Assembly (NCBI GenBank): GCA_003157575.1
Contig: PMKA01000397.1
Location: 1-5,578, forward strand
DNA: 5,578 bases
From: Opitutia bacterium
Lineage (GTDB): Bacteria > Verrucomicrobiota > Verrucomicrobiia > Opitutales > Opitutaceae
Direction of reading: 5' to 3'
Part shown: positions 1 through 3,887 of the stretch, piece after piece
How the letters are laid out: each line of letters starts with the position of its first letter
How positions within the stretch are numbered: position 1 is the first letter of the stretch
The notes under the pieces: model-generated
The model's database searches: none
What the model saw: only the letters and a program-made list of their open reading frames with translations
What the model was told of the DNA's origin: nothing
Position numbers and translations under genes: made by a program

Positions 1-510
1 AACACGATCATCATCATGACGTCGAACGTCGGGGCGCAACAGCTCCAGCGTCAGACGACCATGGGCTTCGCCGCCGGCGGAAAGGACGAGTTCCGCAACA
101 TCGAAACGATGCGTGAGAAGGTGCTCGAAGAGGCAAAGAAGATCTTCAAGCCGGAGTTCATCAACCGGATCTCGGACATCGTATTTTTCCGCCCGCTCAC
201 CAAGGACGACCTGCTCAAGATCGTCGATCTTGAGGTGGCCAAGGTGGCAAAGCGGGTGGCCGACCGGAAGATCGTGCTCGAATTCACCATCGAGGCGAAG
301 CAGTTGCTCATCGAGAAGGGATACGACGAAAAATACGGCGCCCGTCCGCTGCGCCGCGCTGTCGAACACTACCTCGAAGATCCGCTCGCCGAAGCCGTCC
401 TTCGCGGCACGCTCAAGGACGGGGAACCGATCCTGGTGGTGCGGGACGGCGAAAAGCTCGAGTTCAAGCAGAAGGAGACGGCGGCCGGTACGACCGGTGT
501 GTCCTCATAG
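1..510 (+). CDS. clpC: ATP-dependent Clp protease ATP-binding subunit ClpC, C-terminal part (5' end outside window)
   Basis: This is the last 169 residues of a class I Clp/Hsp100 AAA+ unfoldase, which unfolds proteins and feeds them to the ClpP peptidase in the cytoplasm. The reading frame is open to the window edge, so the gene starts upstream. Visible in order (numbering from the first codon here): the sensor-1 strand IIIMTSNVGA (3-12), a short MGF tripeptide (21-23), the arginine-finger segment FKPEFINR (49-56), the D2 small domain, and the sensor-2 motif GARPLRR (113-119). The MGF sits where ClpC and ClpA carry their VGF/IGF-type ClpP-docking loop. ClpB lacks that loop, which together with TSNVGA and the DPLAEAVL stretch favours ClpC over ClpB. 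The tail after about residue 155 (KQKETAAGTTGVSS) is a short low-complexity end. The stop codon TAG lies inside the first arm of a stem-loop. The D1 domain, the N-domain and the D2 Walker motifs are not in the window. Confidence 0.93.
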   Translation, partial: NTIIIMTSNVGAQQLQRQTTMGFAAGGKDEFRNIETMREKVLEEAKKIFKPEFINRISDIVFFRPLTKDDLLKIVDLEVAKVAKRVADRKIVLEFTIEAKQLLIEKGYDEKYGARPLRRAVEHYLEDPLAEAVLRGTLKDGEPILVVRDGEKLEFKQKETAAGTTGVSS

Positions 511-543
511 CAGCCTTCCGGGCTTCGCCTTCAAGGCTGCTAT
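507..543 (+). terminator. Stem-loop overlapping the clpC stop codon, possible terminator or REP-like element
   Basis: ATAGCAGCCTT (507-517) and AAGGCTGCTAT (533-543) form a perfect 11-bp stem around a 15-nt loop. The left arm contains the clpC TAG. There is no T-run after the stem, so a classical intrinsic terminator is not fully supported. It could equally be a mobile REP-like palindrome or an mRNA 3'-end stabiliser. Confidence 0.5.
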
Positions 544-545
544 TG

Positions 546-565
546 CAAACGGCGGACGCCGTTTG
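546..565. repeat. Second stem-loop, 8-bp perfect stem
   Basis: CAAACGGC (546-553) pairs with GCCGTTTG (558-565) around the 4-nt loop GGAC. It begins 3 nt after the first clpC-proximal stem-loop, so the two form a tandem pair. There is no T-run on either side. The pair could act together in transcript termination or RNA stability, or be a REP doublet. Confidence 0.55.
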
Positions 566-684
566 GGACGGACTTGTGTATGGCAGTGGCAGTGCGTGAG
601 ACCAAAGAAATGGGGTGGGTGCGTTTCTACGCTCCGCAGCAGAGGAAGCCTCGGGAACCAATCCGAATGAGAGGATTTCGCGCG

Positions 685-709
685 CGAATCCCCACGAATT
701 TGCACGAAT
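685..709. repeat. CGAAT repeated three times at exactly 10-bp spacing
   Basis: CGAAT occurs at 685-689, 695-699 and 705-709, one helical turn apart; a fourth, unphased copy lies at 664-668. The wider pattern (GCGAATCCCC, ACGAATTTGC, ACGAATGGAT) looks like a degenerate 10-bp unit. It sits directly beyond the point where the transposase remnant stops being recognisable. It may be a dispersed intergenic repeat or a protein-binding array. Confidence 0.5.
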
Positions 710-715
710 GGATGT

Positions 716-796
716 ATGCAGGGAATCGTGAGCATTGGTGTGGCTGAGCAGGTGGCAGGCCGCCCCCTGAAACTCCAATCTCAACTTCAGCGCCAT
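716..796 (-). pseudogene. Decayed N-terminal remnant of a REP-associated tyrosine transposase (IS200/Y1-like)
   Basis: Reading the minus strand from the ATG at 796, the first 18 residues MALKLRLEFQGAACHLLS resemble the usual start of NCBI-type REP-associated tyrosine transposases, which typically read M-x-x-x-x-R-(I/L/V)-E-(Y/F)-x-G-A-x-Y-H-(V/L)-x-S-R-G-N. The next residues HTNAHDSL still align loosely with R-G-N-A-R-x-x-(I/L), but the RG pair has become HT. After about position 716 the frame has no resemblance, and it runs antisense into the clpC end. The HUH pair, the catalytic tyrosine and the rest of the roughly 150-300 residue protein are absent. A GGAGG lies one base before the ATG. 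This is most likely a dead fragment left by deletion. The alternative is a chance match, because the recognisable part is short and the comparison is from memory. Confidence 0.45.
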
Positions 797-832
797 GCCT
801 CCAGACTGCCGGGGAAACCGTCCCATTCGATG

Positions 833-859
833 GCAAAGTGCAAAGTTTGACCCCTTTGG
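833..859. repeat. GCAAAGT tandem and GCAAAGTTTGACCCC motif near the transposase remnant
   Basis: GCAAAGT occurs twice back to back (833-839, 840-846) and continues into TTGACCCCTTTGG. CAAAG (841-845) can pair with CTTTG (854-858). On the minus strand it reads GGGGTCAAACTTTGC, about 45 nt upstream of the remnant's ATG. I recall similar GGGGTCA...TTTGC strings bordering REP-associated transposase genes in other bacteria; this association is from memory. Confidence 0.4.
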
Positions 860-862
860 ATC

Positions 863-878
863 GGCGCTAGTCCGCGCC
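863..878. repeat. Small GC-rich hairpin
   Basis: GGCGC (863-867) pairs with GCGCC (874-878) around a 6-nt loop. It lies 62 bp beyond the stop of the minus-strand CPT-like gene and could be part of its 3' end or of the transposable-element border. There is no T-run, so terminator activity is not shown. Confidence 0.3.
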
Positions 879-940
879 AGGGCTCGTTCAACAAGGGTTG
901 TGTGCCGGCGAACCTCGTCGAGACCGCAGCGGAGTCCGTC

Positions 941-1510
941 CTATCGCGGCACACGACCTTCTGGGGTAGCCTCTTTTTGTATTCGCGAAAACGCGCCCGG
1001 AGTCGCGCCTGAACTAATCAACTCAATCAATCGCTCGGCACATTGATCGGGCGACAGCACAGATGTATCGAGTGTGAGGTCGTACTCGCCATAAGTATGA
1101 ACGCGCTCAAATTGCCAACGCGCGAAGCCGATCTGCCGATCTCCTCGCTTTCGCTCTCGCTCTTCCAAGACTTCGAGCGGGCAATGAACTCCGACAAAAT
1201 ATGCATGAAGGCCGGCCAGCGCGTTCGCACATTCCACGACCCACTTACGTGATTCGATGACGTGATCAACTATAACTGGGAATCCGCACGCGGCCAACAT
1301 CGGCAATGAGCGGTGAAATGCAGATATAACCGGCGGCAAGACTTTTCTTCGCATGGCGTCATTCGCACGCACGTGGTCCGCGAACATGAAAATGAACGCA
1401 TCAACCGATGCGTAAAGGCAGGGCTCTACATGGAGACGTTGAAATGCCTTGGCGATGCTTGTCTTGCCAGCGCTAGATGTGCCATTGAGGAATATAAGTG
1501 GAGCAGTCAT
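941..1510 (-). CDS. Chloramphenicol phosphotransferase-like (CPT family) P-loop kinase
   Basis: The 189-residue product matches the CPT-like family, small P-loop enzymes related to the Streptomyces venezuelae chloramphenicol 3-O-phosphotransferase (178 residues). Seen directly: a beta strand then Walker A GTSSAGKTS (10-18), SVDAF with Asp37 at the position of the Asp proposed as catalytic base in the Streptomyces enzyme, the strand PVIVDHV (78-84), FVGVHCPLEVLEERE (105-119), RGDR (122-125) and HTYGEYDLTLDTS (138-150). These blocks and their spacing follow the family. The substrate is unknown: many relatives outside Streptomyces are annotated only by similarity and may phosphorylate something else. 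It has no signal peptide or membrane segment. The last 20 residues (from about 170) extend beyond the core. The start codon lacks a good Shine-Dalgarno sequence. Base composition is lower in GC than in neighbouring genes, which suggests acquisition by transfer. Confidence 0.85.
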   Translation of the reverse strand: MTAPLIFLNGTSSAGKTSIAKAFQRLHVEPCLYASVDAFIFMFADHVRANDAMRRKVLPPVISAFHRSLPMLAACGFPVIVDHVIESRKWVVECANALAGLHAYFVGVHCPLEVLEERERKRGDRQIGFARWQFERVHTYGEYDLTLDTSVLSPDQCAERLIELISSGATPGAFSRIQKEATPEGRVPR

Positions 1511-1519
1511 TTCATTTCG

Positions 1520-1537
1520 GCTAACAGTGTGATTAGC
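1520..1537. repeat. Short stem-loop just upstream of the CPT-like start
   Basis: GCTAA (1520-1524) and TTAGC (1533-1537) form a 5-bp stem with an 8-nt loop, ending 9 nt before the ATG of the minus-strand gene. It overlaps the candidate -10 element and lies inside the possible 10-codon leader. It might influence translation, but a 5-bp AT-rich stem is weak. Confidence 0.3.
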
Positions 1538-1560
1538 ATCAACTCAATTGAGCTTTGCAA
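1532..1560 (-). promoter_or_regulatory. Candidate sigma-70-type promoter for the CPT-like gene
   Basis: On the minus strand TTGCAA (1560-1555) and GCTAAT (1537-1532) are separated by exactly 17 bp, and each matches four of six consensus bases. This would place the transcript start near 1525 and give a leader of about 15 nt. The match is modest, and the -35 lies in one copy of a 16-bp direct repeat. Confidence 0.25.
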
Positions 1561-1640
1561 GGGAGCTTCGCCTAGGTGGTTGACCGGGGTCACCCATCGA
1601 TTGCAAAGATGGGAAAACCACGAGTTGAGCTTTGCAAGGG
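1548..1640 (+). repeat. 16-bp direct repeat TTGAGCTTTGCAAGGG, two copies
   Basis: Identical copies lie at 1548-1563 and 1625-1640, 77 bp apart start to start. Copy 1 overlaps the palindrome CTCAATTGAG (1543-1552); copy 2 overlaps the left arm of the long inverted repeat at 1620-1670. Between them is another small stem, CCCATC (1593-1598) with GATGGG (1608-1613). The copies may be duplicated binding sites or the ends of a small inserted segment. Confidence 0.6.
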
Positions 1641-1670
1641 CGAAAAACACCATTGGAAAGCTCAACTCGT
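1620..1670. repeat. Perfect 14-bp inverted repeat, possible terminator or attenuator
   Basis: ACGAGTTGAGCTTT (1620-1633) is the exact reverse complement of AAAGCTCAACTCGT (1657-1670), with a 23-nt spacer. Downstream on the plus strand the stem is followed by TTT then GTGG; on the minus strand it is followed by GGTTTT. Both sides therefore carry a short T-run, which is terminator-like. The element lies between two diverging genes, where a simple end-of-gene terminator would not be expected, so attenuation, operator or recombination-site roles remain open. Confidence 0.5.
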
Positions 1671-1733
1671 TTTGTGGCCTGCCCCCTCCGGTCCACGTCT
1701 GCGGACAGCGAAAGCGTTTTCTTCCCGGATGGA

Positions 1734-1766
1734 TTGACAGCGGGATCGATCGGTCCGTCGTTTTAC
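1734..1766 (+). promoter_or_regulatory. Weak promoter/operator candidate upstream of vapB
   Basis: A perfect -35 hexamer TTGACA lies at 1734-1739, but no good -10 follows at 16-18 bp; the nearest AT-rich stretch is TTTTAC at 1761-1766, 21 bp away. Between them is the 8-bp palindrome GATCGATC (1744-1751). VapBC operons are normally repressed by the VapB-VapC complex at inverted repeats close to the start, so this is a reasonable but unproven operator location. Confidence 0.2.
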
Positions 1767-1769
1767 CCT

Positions 1770-1976
1770 ATGCACACGGTCACCATTTCCCCGAAGTTTC
1801 AGGTCGTCATTCCGAAGCCGGTGCGCAAGGCGATGGGATTGCGCAGCGGCGAGATAACCCATATCATTTCTTTCCGGAACCGGATTGAGATCATCCCCCT
1901 GAGGGACATCCGCCAGCTTCGCGGCTATCTGAAAGGCATCGACACCTCCTTCGTTCGCGAAGGCGATCGCGCGTGA
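1770..1976 (+). CDS. vapB: VapB-like antitoxin, AbrB/MazE/SpoVT-fold DNA-binding protein
   Basis: The 68-residue product begins HTVTISPKFQVVIPKPVRKAM, the hallmark swapped-hairpin AbrB fold (residues 2-30): a TVTIS strand, the K-x-Q-V-V-I-P-K-P-V-R loop, then the L-x-x-G helix-to-strand turn (LRSGEIT, 25-31). The C-terminal half (about 40-68) would be the toxin-neutralising tail, here rich in charged residues. As family knowledge, such antitoxins bind and inhibit a PIN-domain toxin and autorepress the operon. I chose the ATG at 1770 because the domain starts there; the frame stays open upstream to about 1632 without recognisable protein. No Shine-Dalgarno sequence is visible. Its stop TGA overlaps the GTG of the toxin gene by 4 bp, indicating translational coupling. 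The symbol is used generically for the family. Confidence 0.87.
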   Translation: MHTVTISPKFQVVIPKPVRKAMGLRSGEITHIISFRNRIEIIPLRDIRQLRGYLKGIDTSFVREGDRA

Positions 1977-2356
1977 ACCTCGTGGATTCCTCGGCGTGGC
2001 TGGCGTGCTTTGCCGGCGTGAAGAACGCCGATTTCTTCGCCGCGGCGATCCAGGATACGGAGCTGCTGATCGTCCCGACCGTCTGCCTTTACGAGGTGTT
2101 CAAGGTGATTTTGCGTGAGCACGGCGAAGACGACGCATTTCAAGCGGTCGCCGCAATGCAGCAGGGCACGGTGGTGGATCTCACGGCCGAGCTTGCCCTG
2201 GAGGCTGCGGCGGTGGGGCAGGAGGAGAAGTTGGCGTTCGCTGATTCGATCATCTTCACCGTGGCCAGAGACAACAACGCGGTGATCTGGACCCAGGACG
2301 ACCATTTTGCGGGCAAACCCAACGTGCAGTTCAGGCCGAAAGCAAAGAGATCCTGA
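1973..2356 (+). CDS. vapC: VapC-like PIN-domain ribonuclease toxin
   Basis: The 127-residue product is a complete PIN domain, the Mg2+-dependent endoribonuclease fold of VapC toxins, which typically cleave tRNA or rRNA and stop growth when free of antitoxin. The acidic residues expected at the active site are present: Asp5 in NLVDSSAW, Glu41 in CLYEVFK, Asp91 in FADSIIF, and Asp109/Asp110 in WTQDDHF. The domain is therefore probably active. The start is GTG at 1973 inside the overlap GTGA with the end of vapB; a weak GAAGG lies at 1959-1963, 9 nt upstream. Length is normal for the family. The RNA target cannot be read from the sequence. It runs convergently toward the beta-glucosidase gene, leaving only 29 bp between stop codons. 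Composition is close to that of the GC-rich flanks, unlike the CPT-like gene. Confidence 0.9.
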   Translation: MNLVDSSAWLACFAGVKNADFFAAAIQDTELLIVPTVCLYEVFKVILREHGEDDAFQAVAAMQQGTVVDLTAELALEAAAVGQEEKLAFADSIIFTVARDNNAVIWTQDDHFAGKPNVQFRPKAKRS

Positions 2357-2362
2357 ATGCCA

Positions 2363-2385
2363 GAGCGCAGGGAGGCTCGGCGCTC
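2363..2385. terminator. Small stem-loop between convergent stop codons
   Basis: GAGCGC (2363-2368) pairs with GCGCTC (2380-2385) around an 11-nt loop in the 29-bp gap between vapC and the GH1 gene. The position suits a bidirectional terminator, but there is no T-run on either side and the stem is only 6 bp. Confidence 0.3.
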
Positions 2386-3744
2386 CTACACGAGCCGGTT
2401 TTCCCGGATGACGTTTGCGTACCATCCGGCGCTGAGCTTGGGCGTTCGTTTCAGCGTCGCGAAATCGACGTGGCAGATCCCGAAGCGGCTCGCGTATCCG
2501 TCCTGCCATTCGAAATTGTCGAGAAGCGACCAGACGAAGTAGCCGCGGACGGGAGCGCCGTCGCGGATCGCGCGGTGAAGTTCGCCAAGGTAATTGCGCA
2601 GGTAATCGCGGCGGTGGAGATCCTGGCATTCTCCGTCGACAAGCGGCTCGTCGCGGTAGCCGCAGCCGTTCTCGGTGATGTATATCGCCTTCTCCCCGTA
2701 AACCTCCGCGGCAAGCCGCGGCCCCCAATAGAGCGCCTGGGGCGCGATGCGCAGCCAGGCGCAGTCGGCGTGCGGATAGCCCGGCGGGAAGGCCAGTCGT
2801 TCGGGCCGACCGTCCGCGCCCGCCCTCACGAAAGTGCCGAAATAGACGTTCATGCCGAGGAAATCGGCCGGCAGTCCGATGAGGTCGAAGTCCCCGGGGG
2901 CAACCTGCGCGGCGTCGGCGCCGGTGACGCGTCGATACACCTCGGAGTATTCTTTGCGGTAGATGGGATCGAGCACGCGGACGTTCCGCTCGACGAACAG
3001 CGTCCGCGCCGCGGCGATGTCCTCCGGGCGCTCGGAGACCGGGATGGGTATCCACGAATTGTCGACAATCCCGACCCGGGCGCCGCGGCCTCCGTGCTCG
3101 CGAACCGCGCGCACGCCGTGCCCGTGGCAGACAAGCGCGTGGTGGTGGGTCTGGTTCACGACCGCCTCGCCGAGGGGAATCCCCGGCGGCCGGGAAGTCT
3201 CGCCATAGGACATGCTCGTGAAGCACTCGATTTCGTTGATCGTAATCCAATTCTTCACGCGCGGCCCGAAGGCGCGCACGATGGTGTCGGCATAGCGCGC
3301 AAATGCGTCGACCGTGCTCCGCGACCGCCAGCCGCCCTGGTCCTCAAGCGCCTGGGGAAGATCCCAGTGATACATCGTCACCCAGGGCGTGATGCCGTGC
3401 CGTTCGAGCGAGTCGAGCAGGCGCTGGTAGAAGTCGATGCCTTTCTGGTTGAGCGAGGCGCCGCCATCCGGGTAGATCCGCGGCCAGGCGATGGAGAAAC
3501 GGTAGTGCCTGATTCCCAGGCGGGCCATGATCGCAAAGTCCTCCTCAAAGCGATGGTAATGGTCGCACGCCACGTCGAGAGTGTCGCCGTTGAGGACTCT
3601 TCCGGGGATGCGGCAGAAGCGGTCCCAGGTGGACTCGCCCTTGCCGTCCTCAAATGCGGCTCCTTCGATCTGTGGAGCCGCTGTGGCGGCGCCCCAGACA
3701 AAACTTTTTGGGAAGCGGATTGGTCTCGCCTTGATTGTGGCCAT
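2386..3744 (-). CDS. Glycoside hydrolase family 1 beta-glucosidase-like enzyme
   Basis: The 452-residue product covers the whole GH1 (beta/alpha)8 barrel, normally 440-480 residues. GH1 enzymes hydrolyse beta-linked glucosides or galactosides with retention. Seen in order: FPKSFVWGAATAAPQIEGA (11-29, Gln25 for substrate), YRFSIAWPRI (81-90), YHWDLPQAL (125-133, His126), the acid/base region WITINEIE (166-173, Glu171), GMNVYFG (297-303), the nucleophile segment IYITENGCGY (354-363, Glu358), and FVWSLLDNFEW (403-413, Trp405, Glu412, Trp413). All catalytic residues are present, but the usual N-E-P after the acid/base Glu is N-E-I. No signal peptide is visible, so it should be cytoplasmic, acting on imported disaccharides or aryl-glucosides. 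I chose ATG 3744, ten residues before FPKSF; the frame extends in phase to a GTG at 3795, and neither has a clear ribosome-binding site. It may be transcribed alone: the kinase upstream ends 143 bp away. Confidence 0.92.
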   Translation of the reverse strand: MATIKARPIRFPKSFVWGAATAAPQIEGAAFEDGKGESTWDRFCRIPGRVLNGDTLDVACDHYHRFEEDFAIMARLGIRHYRFSIAWPRIYPDGGASLNQKGIDFYQRLLDSLERHGITPWVTMYHWDLPQALEDQGGWRSRSTVDAFARYADTIVRAFGPRVKNWITINEIECFTSMSYGETSRPPGIPLGEAVVNQTHHHALVCHGHGVRAVREHGGRGARVGIVDNSWIPIPVSERPEDIAAARTLFVERNVRVLDPIYRKEYSEVYRRVTGADAAQVAPGDFDLIGLPADFLGMNVYFGTFVRAGADGRPERLAFPPGYPHADCAWLRIAPQALYWGPRLAAEVYGEKAIYITENGCGYRDEPLVDGECQDLHRRDYLRNYLGELHRAIRDGAPVRGYFVWSLLDNFEWQDGYASRFGICHVDFATLKRTPKLSAGWYANVIRENRLV

Positions 3745-3844
3745 TGCAGGAAACGCATGAAGCTGCGCGGATTCGGTTGCGAGGCAAGCGCGCACCCTGG
3801 AAGCATGCCGGACTTTTTCCTCTGTGGGTCGGATCTCCAGATTT

Positions 3845-3854
3845 CCGGCGCCGG
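3845..3854. repeat. 10-bp GC palindrome CCGGCGCCGG
   Basis: A perfect palindrome in the 143-bp gap between the kinase stop and the glucosidase start. With a second weak stem, CCCGCC (3877-3882) and GGCGGG (3894-3899) spanning the kinase stop codon, it could help end the kinase transcript, or bind a regulator of the glucosidase gene. Neither has a T-run. Such GC palindromes also arise by chance in GC-rich DNA. Confidence 0.3.
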
Positions 3855-3887
3855 GAGCGGCAGGGGCCGGGTTCCGCCCGCCGGACT

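Larger units (their letters stand above)
511..940. other. 430-bp gene-free interval between clpC and the CPT-like gene
   Basis: No intact coding region is convincing here. Open frames on both strands have no family resemblance except for one short decayed transposase start. The interval holds two stem-loops (507-543, 546-565), a phased CGAAT repeat (685-709), the transposase remnant (about 716-796), a short-repeat motif (833-859) and a small hairpin (863-878). The segment from 879 to 940, next to the end of the CPT-like gene, shows nothing I can name. Confidence 0.7.

Noticed and set aside
511..940. CRISPR array, tRNA or other structured RNA gene in the gene-free interval.
   Set aside because: The repeats are too short and too few for CRISPR, and no cloverleaf or conserved tRNA arms could be found by eye.
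1519..1670. Possible integron attC site: GTTGAGC and GCTCAAC fit the GTTRRRY and RYYYAAC core patterns and flank a cassette-like resistance gene.
   Set aside because: The cores are in the wrong order for an attC (GTTRRRY before RYYYAAC, 30 nt apart), the expected second pair of inner boxes is missing, and no integrase or second site is present.
1632..1769. An upstream extension of the antitoxin frame.
   Set aside because: The added 46 codons contain no AbrB-family sequence and begin inside the inverted repeat; the domain starts at ATG 1770.
3378..3806. A minus-strand open frame starting at ATG 3806 behind an AGAGGA string, as an alternative start for the glucosidase.
   Set aside because: It is out of frame with the GH1 motifs, so the ribosome-binding-site-like string does not serve this start.
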